The notes under the pieces were generated by a model that saw only the letters and a program-made list of their open reading frames with translations, was not told the DNA's origin and searched no databases. The translations under genes and the position numbers were made by a program. From Macrocybe gigantea (taxonomy: Eukaryota; Basidiomycota; Agaricomycetes; Agaricales; Callistosporiaceae), in the NCBI GenBank assembly GCA_011319805.1, contig SJRY01000255.1, positions 186,001 to 250,000 of the forward strand: a DNA stretch of 64,000 nt, read 5' to 3'. Positions 1-12,887 of this stretch are shown one piece after another; position 1 is the stretch's first letter; each line of letters begins with the position of its first letter.

Positions 1-297
1 TTAAGCCTAGCGCTACTGGTACATCTGGGAGTCCTTATATACATTACAGTACTCGAGCACGGACCATGGGCTGCGCAATGCTGTGGACTGCGGATGAGTA
101 AGACTGGAAAGAGATGACTCAGGATGACTAGGGAAGTGGGATGACTCGATGGCTGCGCGCTGCGCAGCATGATGGGGGAGATAAGGGATGTGGGAAAGAT
201 AAGATAAGAAAATGAATAGTCCTTTGGGCGGCGTCTGTAACACTTCCTAGCTTGGGTCCAGTTTCAACATGCTTCACCCGATGTTCATCTTCAAGCC
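1..297. other. Left edge, no complete gene seen
   Basis: No convincing start or complete gene is visible here. The reading frame of the following gene stays open upstream of its first ATG at 298, back to about 250, where a CCTAG could be an acceptor site. The left part may therefore hold the 5' exon or untranslated leader of that gene. Short minus-strand open frames in this stretch show no family signature. Confidence 0.4.
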
Positions 298-1203
298 ATG
301 CGGAATCTATGGGTCGACCAATTGACAATCCGGGACAGGTGGGAAGAATTCTTCACAAAGCTCATTGACGAGTGGCATGGCCTAACAGTTTATGTGCGTC
401 GATGTCCTCTTGGAAACTGAGCTGTTGAATAATATCCCGTTTCGGATTGGATAGGCATCAATGTTGTTGAACGCGAATGTCGCCTTTCTGAGCATCCCTT
501 TGGTCAGTCAAGGCGACGCTGATACTTTCCGGAGTGCCGGCGAAGTCGCAAGTTATATGTCTGTCGTCACAAGTTTCTTTAGTATGTTTCTTGCATTGTT
601 GCTTGCCCGTCAACATCAAAGGCGGAGGCAGAGTGAGACCGTTGACGAAGTCGTACGCGTACTAGTTCATGATTCGCCATCTATGATCTTGAAATTCCAT
701 TTTATCAGCATGATTTTTTGCTGAAAAGGACAGACCATACTTGGGGTCTAGAGGCTCTGGCCATCGCGTATAGCCTTCCGTATGCGTTGCTGATGTGGGG
801 GTATGTGCTACTCAAGCCTTGCATGCGAGGACGCATTCTCACCGGGATCAGGATGGGCACCTTCATGGTGGCAATTCTGTTCATGTGTTTTGACAGGTCG
901 AACGTGGCGGCGCGGCTGTCGGTCGGTCTGTCTTCATTTGTCTGCACGACGCTGGTTATTTGGTGCATCTGGATGTTTTGGGAAGGCATCCAGAACACCC
1001 AATGGGTGGCGTTCAAGAAGATTATTCAGAAACCGTTGTGGGTGCTGATCAAGCGAGACATCAAAGCGTTCGCTGGGATTAGGATGAAAGGCGAGAAAAT
1101 TATCCAGACTCTTGGCCTGGATTGGAGGAGAAAACAAGGACCAACGGAGATGTCAAATCTGTCCCAATCAGGGACTGGTGGGGCCAATGGTGCTCAGGTT
1201 TGA
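298..1203 (+). CDS. Multi-pass membrane protein of unknown function
   Basis: I do not recognise a named function. The model joins 298-387, 455-652 and 709-1203 (introns GT..AG at 388-454 and 653-708) and gives about 260 residues. Several hydrophobic stretches look like membrane segments: around LLNANVAFLSIP, VVTSFFSMFLALLLA, LAIAYSLPYALLMWGYVLL and the region around 860-990. The order (aromatic N-terminal region, LLNANVAFL segment, RQH loop, GLEALAIAYSLPYALLMWG segment) resembles a family of uncharacterised proteins common in Agaricomycetes; that is recollection, not a search. The tail is polar and basic. The frame is open upstream of 298, so a further 5' exon is possible. The next gene is convergent, 124 bp away. 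Confidence 0.55.
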
Positions 1204-1327
1204 AAGACCCGTGGTTTCTCAAGGGCACTTGTACTTAGCTGGCCAAGCACGGAATGTTTCCTGTAGTTGCACCAGTCGACCACTGGTGTACACATGTCTA
1301 TCAAACCTTGTGTCTATCGGACTATCA

Positions 1328-2193
1328 TCACCGACCAATAGCTTCTATTTCCTCCAGATCGAAATAAGGCTTCAAACAATCCCCCTTAATGTCCGAGACC
1401 TAATCATATGGTGTTCAGGACGTCAAGGGGAGCACAACACGGAGGTAAAAGGCCGACTTACCTCTTGATCAAGATGATCGAAGAGAACACCCTTCAGCTC
1501 GTCCAAACATCCGGTCAGCTTGGCAGGGGAGTACGTGGTAGAATTTTTGCGCCATTCAGATATCAGGCCGGAAAGTTTCTCGAGACCTGAAGGACAGCCT
1601 TATCAGTAATCGTCCCTGTCAGACGGCAACGAAGGTTGTAACCGTTGTGTATAGCTTCATGCGAGTTGATATGACCGTCTTCGCCATGATCTGCAAACTG
1701 CGGGAGATGCTTGGCCAGGATCGGGAAGACGTAACGCTCCTCAACAGTATGGTGCATTGTAAGGCCTTTGTATGTCGGAACAGATGGGTGCGAGTGTGGA
1801 CACCGTGAACGGGTGCGAATGTCATACGTACCTGAGATGAAGCGATCGACGGTGTCGAAATAAAGACGAAGAGACAGCCCACGCCTGGTGTACGAACCAT
1901 CTGCACACTGAGGTGATGCTGAATATCCTGGATATTAACGGTCTTTAGTTAGGTTCGCACGTACCTCGTAGATGATCGCAACTAGTTTCGGTGTAATCAT
2001 TGAGCGGCAGGGCAGTTTGGTCGGATAGCCGTTGGACTCACATTCATCCTTGAACCATTGGTGATAGGCTGCCATCTTCTCACTGAGCTGCGTGTTTGTT
2101 GTCAGCTATGGGTGGCTACTACGACCGAGGGATACGAACTGAATTCCATCTCCTCCTTTCTTCCTCAGAGCTATAGACAACGGTGGATGCCAT
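1328..2193 (-). CDS. Hemerythrin-like HHE cation-binding domain protein
   Basis: A predicted protein of 170 residues that folds as a four-helix HHE bundle and probably binds iron. Such fungal proteins are usually cytosolic and their substrate is unknown. Seven coding exons splice in frame: 2140-2193, 2042-2087, 1965-1981, 1832-1907, 1643-1765, 1462-1586 and 1328-1399 (513 nt). Supporting motifs are RWNSLSEKMAAYH near the N-terminus, ADGSYTRRGLSLRLYFDTV, HHTVEERYVFPILAKH, the metal-binding HEAIHNGLEKL helix and FDHLDQEVSDIKG near the C-terminus, in family order. Length fits the basidiomycete family. The 17-nt third exon is unusually small but is needed to produce the EFAIIYECADGSY junction. 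Start ATG at 2193 opens a divergent pair with COG2, 202 bp apart. Confidence 0.82.
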
Positions 2194-2395
2194 GCCGTTG
2201 AATCAAGTAACGAATTCGCGTCGCCGAGTTCGAGGGTATAAATGCCTAGTGATATACATCGGGAAAATGGCTTTCAAAGGTGCTGGCCAACTGGTCTACT
2301 TACGGAGCGGACTTTAGTCAGCATTAATCGACCTCACAGCCACACACTCTCCAGCAGCCACTGTACTCGACGGCGAGGAACTGCTCCTCATTGCG
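2194..2395. promoter_or_regulatory. Divergent intergenic region, HHE gene / COG2
   Basis: This 202-bp spacer separates the start codons of the minus-strand HHE gene and plus-strand COG2, so it should hold both promoters. A TATAAA-like string lies near 2236-2241. No other element is assignable by eye. Confidence 0.45.
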
Positions 2396-5300
2396 ATGTC
2401 GACGCATACTCCTTCCGGCGCAGAAACCAACAAGGATCCATTTCAGCTCGACCGTCTCGCTGACGAGCTTGCATCTCGCGAATCTGCCAATCCCGTGACG
2501 GAAGCCTCCAACTCCGATATACCTGCGCTCACCGTCCCTCCGCCCTTATCTCACGACAACGAATACCTCACGGCGAAGGAGTTCAATGTTGAAGAGTTCT
2601 TGCTGTCGCGATCTTACACGTCTTTGACTGATCTGCGCGCGGAACTTCGCGAGTATCTTTCTGAACTAAAGGAGGAGCTTGTCAAGCTCCTCAATGACGA
2701 TTACGAGGCGTTCATCAGTCTGAGTACAGATTTGAAAGATGAAGGTGCTAGGTTATCTCGGTTAAAAACGCCTCTTGGTCCGCTGAAAGAGCAAGTTCTT
2801 GTTCGTTCATCTTCAACCTTGCTGTTGTGCTATGTACTCATTATTCCCCTAGCAATCCATGTCCGAACTGCAAACGATACAGAACTCTATTCAAAGTAAA
2901 CTCAAGCAACGCGCTGCTCTGCGAGAGGAGCAGGTGAGTTATTCTTTTTCGTCTTTTGACGTGGAGTATGTCAACGAATGTTCAGGCTCTTCTACATCTC
3001 CTCCTGAAACTTTCCGAATCCGTAACTCGTCTTGAGTCACTTCTCTTGATATCCTCTCCGGAGACCGAGGCAAAGGTCACGCTTGAAAGCATTTCCTATC
3101 CACAGGTTCTAGCCGAAGACAGTGATTCCAAGTGAGTCGTTTTTCCCCTACCTGCCGTCATTTCTATTGACAGCCAGATATAGAACCCGAGGCAATAAAG
3201 CGAAACATCTTGGAAGGGTGGCCTCGGAATATACCCAGCTGTTGTATCATGTCGCAAAAGCACGGAGTGAGAAATGTCTCTTTGTAGATGAGATTCAATG
3301 GGTTTGTGAGCTGTTTTCTTCGTTATGGTGATTCTGCCGGCTTACGTTTCTCTCGTTTTCTTACTTCGTGAATCAGAGAATCGACAGAATACAGTCGACA
3401 TTATCCTCAGACCTCGATCATTTCTTCGCCGAAACTTTACTGGCGTTAACGGACAAGAAAACGACGGACATTGAGAAGGTCAAGGTCATGTCGGATCTGA
3501 CGGAATGCCTCAGAACATATGATGCGTTGGAACTATGGAGTGACGCCGAAGATGTTTTGAGGAAAGAGGTCGTTCGTCGGTTTGTTAAAAAGGTAAAACA
3601 CACCGAATGCCAACCGCGCGTATGGTGTTCTAACTGCAGTAGACCATTTATCCTGGCGCTCTAGTCGCCCCTCATTCTCCGATTGTTCCCCATACGCCGT
3701 TCCCATCCACCAAAGACATATCTTTGGCTCCCAATAGTTCCTGCCCCGAGGACACCTATACCCCCTTCACATCGCTGATTTCAGCAAAGCAAACCTTGAT
3801 CCATATTGGCAGTAACGATGACATCGATTCGCCATACCTTCACTTCTTGGAAGGCATAGATGACCCATTGGCCGGGTTGTATCGTCAAATAACGCGTTTT
3901 GTGGAGCGGGATCTCAGCAGGATCATGGACATCGCTGACAAAGTATCTATCAAAGCCTTTTCATCTATTGCTTCGGGAGAGGGGAAATCGACGGCAAACG
4001 ACAGAACAGATGAGGCAGCCGGGTTTAATATATTGGCCAATGTCGTCTGGGAGGAAATCGGTAGAGCAATCACGGACGACCTGGGCAACACGGTCTTTGC
4101 CGCTGGTCGGCCAGACGAGTTCAAGCAGGTGCGTCTGAAATCCGTCTCATACATAAGCGTTACTGAGCTGAAGGGCCTGGACAGCATCACGAAATTTCTC
4201 AAGCTTTTCTTCGCTCTTTGGAATCCCTTGCGCCGTCCGTTCGCAATGTGGAGGCAATGAGACGACATCCCGTATACAAGGACTTTCAACAACGGTGGCA
4301 ACTGCCAGTCTATTTTCAGTTGCGTTGGAAGGAGATAGTCTCCAGTCTCGACGAAGAGATATCTGGTGCCAGATCAGAACCCAGGTTTACCTTCGGTCGG
4401 TTTTGAGCCCCTCTCCATGCAATGGTGACCTCACTCAGAATGTCTAACGACTAGAGAAGAGCGCTTTTGCAACAACACAAGCGAACGCAGTTTGGGTTAG
4501 TTATAGCGGATGTTGGAGCGCAGAAGTGTTCATTCCCGAGCTGTGTCATCGTTTCTGGAGGCTATCATTGCAGGTATGTATGATTTGTGGTGCAGAATTC
4601 ATTCCTGAATTGCGTTAGATTTTAACCAGATACAAGACATGGTTGGAAGAGTGTATTCTTCAATGGGATGCCAGAGCAATCACCAGCTCGACATTGGATA
4701 AGGTGAAAACACTTTGCAGTGCATTATCTTGTGCTCATAGTCGCAAAGACCTTCCCTCAGAGCGTTGGACAACCCATATCGCGATCATCCACACCGGGGC
4801 CTGTGGCCGAATCTTCGTCTGCCGAAAGTATTGCATTAGATGACCAAATTCTTCGACAATATGCTGCCGCTATAAGTGATATACGTGCCCTGCAAAAGCA
4901 CGTTCTGACATTATGGCGCGAGGAAATTAGTATGATGTTACCCGACGTGTCTGATGACGCTATCGACGACGCAGCACCATTGCAAGGTTTGTCCGTTCCG
5001 ACTGAAAGGCTTGTAATTGCAATTGAAACGATCTGTCACAAGCCATTGAACATTCCCTGGCTAGCATCTCATCGCTAGCGATTCCTATGTCTAATCAGGT
5101 AACAACGATTCTTGCTAGGCGCTGTTGCGAAGCTCTGCTCCCCGTCCGGTCCATACCTTCCCAATTCAGGGCCATGTCGAACAAACGAGCACCGACGGAA
5201 CCGAGTTACTTCGTGTCGTCAATACTTCGTGCAGTCAAGAATTTCTTTGGCATTAACACTAGTGAAGGACCTGGGGCCAGATTGCGAGAAGAATATCTCA

Positions 5301-5689
5301 AAGCATACTCGACAGAAGTGTTTGAGCACGTCTCGCAAAGGTACCACGCAATAAGGGCTTTTCGATGCATTGTTTTCTGACCATGGCGCAGATACGTCTT
5401 CTACCTTTCTGCTATGAAGAAGACGGAAGAATCCTTGAGACGCTTGAAGAAAGGTAAAAAGGCCACTTTTTCTCTATTCGGCACCGGGAATACGGGGAGA
5501 GACGAGGATGGAAAGGATGAAGAACGTATACGGACCCAAATGATTTACGACGTGGAGGCTTTTGGGCGCGATGCAGAGTCACTGGGCGTGGAGGTTGAAC
5601 ATAGCGAATCCTACCAAGCACTCAAGGAGATGGTCCATACGATTGATGGTGCGTTGATTTCCAACAAATTCAATGCACGCATCTTATAA
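2396..5689 (+). CDS. COG2: Conserved oligomeric Golgi complex subunit 2
   Basis: COG2 belongs to lobe A of the COG tether, which receives retrograde vesicles at the Golgi and keeps glycosylation enzymes in place. The first exon carries the family's N-terminal block: NVEEFLLSRSYTSLTDLRAE, then a coiled-coil helix ending in LLNDDYEAFISLSTDLKDEG. It splices (CAA|GTTCTT..CCCTAG) into QSMSELQTIQNSIQSKLKQR. Later exons continue with coiled coil (ALLHLLLKLSESVTRLE) and a middle region. The C-terminal domain includes KRAPTEPSYFVSSI and a final exon from about 5391 ending NARIL at 5689. Many introns are present and not all boundaries were resolved, especially between 4380 and 5090. ATG 2396 is the first start in the open first exon. 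The gene is convergent with VPS8, with only 68 bp between stop codons. Confidence 0.85.
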
Positions 5690-5757
5690 GAAATATCTAG
5701 CCCCTGATTCTTGATTAAGTATACATAATAACGTCAAGATCCCAGCGAAATGACTGG

Positions 5758-8700
5758 TTACGATAGAGAACATCTACGATGATACGCAAAGCCCGTCCGT
5801 GATATTATAATTTGCTCGTCTGTGTCAGCTTGCTTGTGGATACCAGTGAATGACTGTCGGCAGTGATGACAAACTGAGCGGGATGGTGTCCAACCCCTAG
5901 ATCGTTGACGCGTGAGCTCAGCTACGATATTGAATAGGTCGCGGTCAAGGAGATGCTTAGTGATGAAGAGCATGTCGCCTTCGGACCGGTACGACTCCAG
6001 CATTCCGGTGAGAATGGTGCGAAACTCAGTATATTGAGTGTGAGTGGACATCGAAGCGGATGTGACCAATCTCTTGAATAAGCGAGGAAAGGAAACGCGT
6101 TGCGTGGATGAGATAGATACGAGAGACGTGAATGTCTTCTGAACGAGCGATCCCAGCGTCGCTAGGCAGTGTTCGTAGGCGTCAGTTTCTTTTATCTCGT
6201 GTCTCGTTGCAGGGGGATGAGAATGAAGAAGCTGGACACAGTGAATCTGACTGCTCAGAAGTCGGAACCACATGTCCTCCAGGTTGACCATATTCGAAGT
6301 GCCTTCTGAATGGCGCAGACATATGGAAATGCCTACGTCGCTTATCGATTGCAGAGAGTCGATATAATGGGATAGACTGGACTCGGTTACCGCAGTAGTG
6401 TCTAAGCCCTCTAGAAGGGTCATAGTAAGTTGGCGCTGCAACTGTTCGGCCCTCTCGAGGGCAGAACGAGGGTCTCCCTGGCGGTCAAGTGCCCACACAA
6501 CTGCATAAAAGACCTCGTTGGTTTCACAGATTTGGCGGATTCGGTCCCAATTAAGCATATTAGTTGGAATATAATCTAAGCTTTTGATGACGTCGCCGGT
6601 GTGCAGTTCGCATTGAAGAGAGACATATAGTTCGCATAATTCGGGAGGAAGGTTAGCGGAGGGATGCGCGCCATCGTTGTGCAGAACATCATCAGAACAG
6701 GTATCATCCGGTGGGCCTAAAAGACGTCGCAGATAGTCGAATTGGGCGACCTTGCCAACCTCAGTGAGATCCTTTAAGGCCTCGCCATGCAACTCGGGGG
6801 CATATTTGTCAACGAGAGCAGCAGTAGATGCAATTCCAGCTCGCAACAGACGTGGCAATGCATCCCTCATGACTGCCAGGACCTCAGACGGCAATGAACC
6901 ATTCTGTCCACGGATAGATGCCGAGAAGACGTCGCTGATGCTGTGGAATAAATCGGGCGACAGGAGATCGGCGTCGTGGAGGTAAGTCAACAACAGAGGG
7001 GCCCAACGCTGTTCCTGTCGATGCCACGCCCTGAGAATGCGGTAGAAACCGGCACTTTCGAAGAGTGCAATTATGTGGTCACTGTCGTGAGGGTTATACA
7101 CGGAGAGTAGGTATTCAGCGGCAAGTTGCCTGTCTTCTCGGGTATCTGGATTGATATCTTCTACCAAATCAACCAGGACTCCATGAAGAGTAGTGGGGGA
7201 GAGTTGAAGGAACTGCGGATATTTGGGAACGTTTCGGGCAATGAAAATGTTGACAAAAGTCCGATCCGACGACTGCAACCCACCAGATCCAATGATCTCC
7301 AGGAGAATCCTGACAATGAATAGTCGACTGATACCTTGCGACTCGTCGTTCAGGTAGGAATCTTCGAAGGCAATGTCGAGAGAGTGCAAGAAGAATTCCG
7401 AATCGAAACGAAGCAGTTGACGCACATAAGGGTATGTCGGCTCTATGCCTCCCTCCTCATCGGATGTCAGAACGAGTTTTCCACCTTCACCCGGCGGCCA
7501 GACGCTCGAACGCCCAAAGAAAATGAATGCATATACATCCTTCTTGGCCCCGAGTGCCTCCTCTTCCTCCAGTGGCGTCTCGCTGGGGTATGACAGCCCA
7601 GATAAGATGTTTGACAGATAGGGATATATTTTATAGGCATTGAGAACCATCTTCTCGAGGTCGCAGGTGCTGTCGGAACCGTTAGACTCTGTGTGAGACC
7701 TGCGGTATTGTTGGATTTTCCTAATCAGTTCCAGAAGTTCGACGACAGGTGCCACGGGATCCTGCAAGGCTCGAGTGTACACGTAGATCAAGGCGTCGTA
7801 CAGCCCATATTTCTGGCAGAGGTGGATAGCTTGATTAATGTCAAGACAATTCGGATTTATATGCCAGATAGCCCGCTCGATGCGATCCGGACGGGCTTCC
7901 TCCTCGTGTAGGGCGATCAGGCGCTGCGTTATACGGGGAGGACTGTTATGTATCTGATTCTCCAATATGAATGGCTCCAACTGGCGCAGGTATATCTTGG
8001 CGATGCCAGCATCGTCATAATGTTGGAAGAGATCCTCAAAAAGGAACTCGAAATCCTGCAAGGCGATGCATGCGCGGCATGACACACTAACGAGGTCTTC
8101 GAATAGTGAGGTTCGATCAACGCCTCGATTGTCCGGTGTCACGTGCGTCCCATCAGTCATGCGATCCTGCGAGAAAGTATACCGGGTGGATGCCACCATA
8201 AGTTCACGCATTTTGCTGCCGGTTATGGCTTTGCGCATATTCGGGTCATCAGGGAGCCCGTTTTGATTGCCAGGTGCGATTCCTAGATAGTACGATCTCG
8301 TCAAATCAATCGCACTTATGAAGTCGCCATCTTGAACGAAGGACAGAATTCTGTCTGCCCATGTCAGCAGCGTTCCAACCTGAAGGTGTTCCTTCCCCTA
8401 AAAAAGCAATGAGACTTAGAGCGATATCGTGATAACATGGACCCACAAGGAGGAAAATTTTGCCTTTGTACACGCGGAAGCTACGGCTGACATCGCTGAC
8501 AGATTCGATATAAGAGAGGGAGCCATTGGTTGTCGAACTGAGAGTAGGCGAAATCAGCGATAGGCCGTCGAATTGGACATATTCAATGCGCTGCAATGCA
8601 TGTGCGTCATAAACATCGAGACTTGTGGCTGTTAGGGCAATCACTTGCTAGGGGTTCGGTGAATGATGTGAAGACTGGGAAGAATAGGCGACTAACATTG

Positions 8701-10615
8701 GCGTTCAGCCACTGAACAGCTAGTATATCCTCCTCCACAGACCAAGATCCACCTTCGTCATAAATAATTCTACCGATTTCAACTTCCGAAACCTTTCCTG
8801 TCCGTAGGTTACGAGAAAGTTGCTTGGTACGTGATTCAGTCACGCGAATGAGATGGAAAATATTCCCCCAGGTGAACACCAATGTGGGAGTCGTTGGGAC
8901 ACCCTCCATTGCGCTTGAAACGTCATTCACTATTTCTGTCCGATGCGTGGCGCTGCGCAGAACGCTGGGAAACCACGACAAGGCACCTTTTATTCTCGTT
9001 CTTGTCGGACCTCCTTCATCCGGTTCCGATGAATCTTGAACCATGTCCTAGGAGTTGGCTTAAGGCCAACCACGACGAGCTTGGCGGGTGTAAGCAATGC
9101 TATGATGTTGTAGCTGTCTGTAACGTGGGGTGAAGCGCCGAGCGGTAATGGCTGGATGTCGATGATGGTGAAGCGTGGCCGGCGGCGGTGCGGGAGGGAC
9201 GTGTTTGGGATGCGAAAAGCACTTCTGTTAGGCGAGGATGAAAATGAAGCAGACAGTTCGGGTGAAGCCAAGCCACTTTCACCGAGCTGATATTTTCCAA
9301 GGATCCGCAGTATGTCAGAGGCCTCAACAAAAAGCACTTTCCCAAGACTGTGGTAAAACGCAAGGCCATGCTCGTCAGCGGACACTATCGCCGTGTGCCT
9401 ACCAGCGACAAAGCCGATGCTGATTATACGTGAACCTTGCAAATGTCCCTCTTTCCGGCCAGATGCAACAGCCAACAAGGTAGTAGGCGGGACTGAGCGT
9501 GCAGGGGTATGTGGCGTTTTCAAGTCGAAAAGCTGGATATGACCAGTAGAGTGTCCCGCAGCGACAAACGTATGATCATGCGACAACGCGAGTGCAGTGA
9601 CAGGGCCAACAGTCTTTTCTGTAACAATTCAGCACACTGTTAATGGACAAACGAAGCCTGCACACCAGACGAATCGCTCCCGCAAATGCACTTGAGGTTT
9701 TGCTTGAAATCATAAACGCACACCCTCCCCTTCTCCGTTCCTACGCATACAAGACCATTGGCAGCGAGGACCGTTGGTGCTCCCAGGTCCACTGCGCCGA
9801 GAACTGAATTTGCTTTTCGAGAATGGACAGTGTATATGTGATGGGTGATGTTCCGCAACTCCGTCCAGCGGAAGACTCGCGATTGGCATTGATGTCTTGC
9901 GGAGTATGGGAAGCTAACTGCCCATGAAAAGCGCTCTGAAGATTGGACATAGAGGAGGTCCGCGACACCGCCGAAGTATGAGATGGTGACAAAATTCCGT
10001 TTTCGGAAGTGACGCCACTAGCGCTGGAGGGGGTCCCAGATGCAGAGGGTGTATATGATCGAAGTCGTGAGACGGCAGGATGAGGAACAGGTCGGAAGTG
10101 CCTGATGAGAATGCCAGAAACTTGAGGGGTGTCAACTCTGTGAGACATGACCGAATCCACGAATGACGCTGGAGAAGAAGGCGCCTCGTCCTGCTGATGC
10201 ATAAGGATTTCCGGAAACGTATTCTAGCCGCATGTTATCTGACCTTCAGAATGCCTACTTTCTCAACAATATCGTGTTCATTGGATTCGTCGATAGTCAG
10301 TGACCGTTCCACTTCGCGCGCTTCGGTTTCATCTTCCTCAAGGACATCACGTAGCTGGTCATGATAATCCGTGGAAGTGTCTGCCGCATCGACACCGGTA
10401 TAAACGAATTGCTCTTCCTCGTCTTCGGTATCCTGGACCTGACCACCGCCCTCTGTATCGTCGTCAAATAGCTCCTCCATTCTGGTTGAGTAATCACCCT
10501 GCACGCTCTGATCGTCACCGTCGTCAGAGTAGTCATAGTCCGAAAAGCCTGAATATGACCGCCGAAGTCCTGTCTGTTCGTCTTCCAAGTCCTTGAGTGA
10601 ACTTCGCGACGACAT
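5758..10615 (-). CDS. VPS8: Vacuolar sorting protein 8 (CORVET subunit)
   Basis: VPS8 is the CORVET-specific subunit that binds Rab5-type GTPases and tethers early endosomes. The acidic, serine-rich N-terminus starts at 10615 (MSSRSSLKDLEDEQ) and splices through a 50-nt intron (10194-10243) into QDEAPSSPASFVDSV. Beta-propeller-like repeats follow, including GLVCVGTEKGRVCVYDF and SHDHTFVAAGHSTGHIQLFD. The last exon is a single open frame of about 848 codons with alpha-solenoid sequence (AIHLCQKYGLYDALIYVYTR) and a C-terminal zinc-finger-like cluster: CHHC, then YHRRC about 30 residues on. The order propeller, solenoid, C-terminal RING-like finger matches the family. Introns lie near 8650-8690, 9050, 9600 and 9870-9930; the exact junction near 9890 was not resolved. 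The stop at 5758 is convergent with COG2. Confidence 0.88.
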
Positions 10616-10762
10616 TAATGACCGCGGCTCGGCGCTGAGACCGTGACTGACTTTGAATTATTTGTCCAGTGTCGTCAAAGACTCCTGCCAAACAGAGTGG
10701 CTGTGCAATACAATTGCATGATACAAGATACACCTAATTTAGCAGAAATCCAATGACCACGG

Positions 10763-12887
10763 CTACGAAGGAACCCTGCGCTCCCGATTTTTCGCTCCAG
10801 GTCCGAACCTCTCCTGGAAACTAATCAGCTCCTCCATCAGCTCCTCCATCAACTTCATAGTGGCAGACGTTTGTGCCCCATCTAGCTCCACAGGCTTCTG
10901 TTCTTCGTCCGACGGTGCTGACGTCCTTGCCGCGATGTTCGAGTCGGTACCGTCCTTTTCTGAAAGCGCAATCTCACCAGTCTCGTCGCCAGTGCTTACC
11001 CTTTCAGTGGCCCTCGCTCGGATTTCTTCTTTGAGAGCCTTTTCGAGAGCCTCTTTGCGTCTCATACGGTCCAAAGCCGAGGCTTGTTCCCGACCGACCC
11101 ACTCAACGAGTGCCCTTACTCGCTTGTTCATGTCCCCTACACTCATTCTCTTGCTTGGCCACTTGACCTTAACGCCCCGTTCCACAGTGAGATCGACGCT
11201 TTCACCCCTAGCCGAACCTGTACCGGCGGCGGTCGGTCCAGTCCGGATTTCTAATGGACGGGGTGTTTCGGACGGCAACATTTCCTCCAAGTGCGACAAA
11301 TAGTCTGGAAGGTTCCAGGATGTCAAAAGCTGTTGCTGTAGAACGATTTGACCATGCGGACTGCGATAGACACGAAAAACCACTCACTGCTGAGCCTGCG
11401 ACATATTTTCAATGTCAGTGCAAGTCATTCATGTCGTAGAGGGACATTCGTTACCTGTACCATGTGAAACGGAATGCGAAACTGGTGGACGTTTCGGCGC
11501 ATTGGTCCCTTTCGTTCGACCGCCGTTATTCTGTCGCTTCGGCGGATGGGCTAGGCCATGCAATCGTGGGTATATCGCAACCGGCGATAGCTTCCGGGAC
11601 GCACCTTCCTCTGAATCGTTTGTCTGGTTGTCAGGAATGACTACCGCGCCTTTACGCCCGCCTCGCTTATTTGACCGATGTGAAGTCTTGGGAGCGGGCG
11701 CCGGCTGGGAAGCAACTTTAGCAGGAACAGTGTTCTCTGCGGATAGCACAGTAGCACTCTGGTGATCCGACGCCGTTGATGCTGACCGCATCCGCTTCTT
11801 GGCGGTGCTGTCGCGTCGTTGAGAATGGGCTTCGCAGACCAGATGGTGATTGGAGACTCACTTGTCTTCCTCTCCACGTTTCCGTCTCTTTCGGCTCCCG
11901 GGTCCGACTTCCACATCGTCATCAGATCATGGCTGTTGACTTTATTTCCGGCGGAAGCAACACTAGCGGTTTCATTGGCAACGGCGGCTTCGGCAGCAGT
12001 CGCTTCGATAATCTCTTTCAGACTTTCATCAAATGCCGCATCCCTGCTATTCATCGTGTTCCTCCGCTTCGTGGGTTGCTTGAGCAGCGTGGTCGGCGAA
12101 CGAGAACGCGATAAGCGTGGGTTAGCAGCAGCCGTGGTGTGATTAGTGTTGGTAGATGACGGTCGAACGCGTTTTTGAAGCTTCCTAGTGTAGAATGATT
12201 CAGCCGACGAACAGTAGGAGAATTGGGTAAGGCCGTACTTGAGGAGGTCAGCGTGCAGCTCGGGTCGACACATCTCGCAATAGTAATCATCATCGTGCAG
12301 CTGATCTTCGGATTCGTAGCCCATGCATAGCCCGTGCTGCCAAACTTTGCAAGTCTCGCATTGAACCATGAATTCACCCGCATCCGGGTCGTCCTCTCCT
12401 TGCGCAAAGCACTGAATGCAAGAATGAGACTTGGTTCACATAGACACTCACCAGTGCTCCCACAAACGCAGCGCGTAATGCCCTGTTCTTCCTCATCCTC
12501 TCCTGGGTCGGCTTGCAGGCCATCGGTATGCCCAGTCGGATAGTCACCAGCAGGAACGTCCGATATCGATGATTTTTCCTTTTCCTTCGGCTTTCGCTTG
12601 TTTCTGCTATTTGCAGCGGGGGCACTGGAGCTAGTAGACGGAGTCGAGGCGTTTTTGCGATCCTCTGCAGGTTCCTCTGAACCTTCGTGCTTGACCCGCT
12701 TGGTCCTGCCGTTTCCGCCATTGTTGGAGCTGGCGGGTGGGCGATGTTGCGTTTCCTTCTGCTTGGGAGGGGGTTCTGAGTCGGGCGATTTAGAAGTACC
12801 CGTTGAGGCATTTGGCAGAGAACGTCTGCCTGAGCGACGAGGTTCTCGAGGAGATAAGGGAGGTCCCATAGTTGCTGTTTGGGCCAT
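10763..12887 (-). CDS. PHD-finger protein, Cti6/Rxt1-like
   Basis: Likely a nuclear histone-reader subunit of an Rpd3L/Sin3-type deacetylase complex, by resemblance to yeast Cti6. The N-terminus from 12887 is low-complexity and basic (SGRRSLPNAST, SRNKRKPKEKEK). The PHD finger is split by a 53-nt intron in the codon after RCVCGST. It continues EDDPDAGEFMVQCETCKVWQ, HGLCMGY and YYCEMCRPELH, giving the C4-H-C3 ligand order. KRRNTMNSRDAAFDE, also seen in Cti6-type proteins, follows. The C-terminal exon (10763 to about 11383) has charged helices (RMRRKEALEKALKEEIRARA) and ends KNRERRVPS. The frame between the middle exons around 11780-11830 does not join cleanly with any intron I tried, so a splice or base error may lie there. 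Confidence 0.75.

Noticed and set aside
10860..11303. 147-codon plus-strand open frame
   Set aside because: It is antisense to the helical C-terminal exon of the Cti6-like gene and has no motif.
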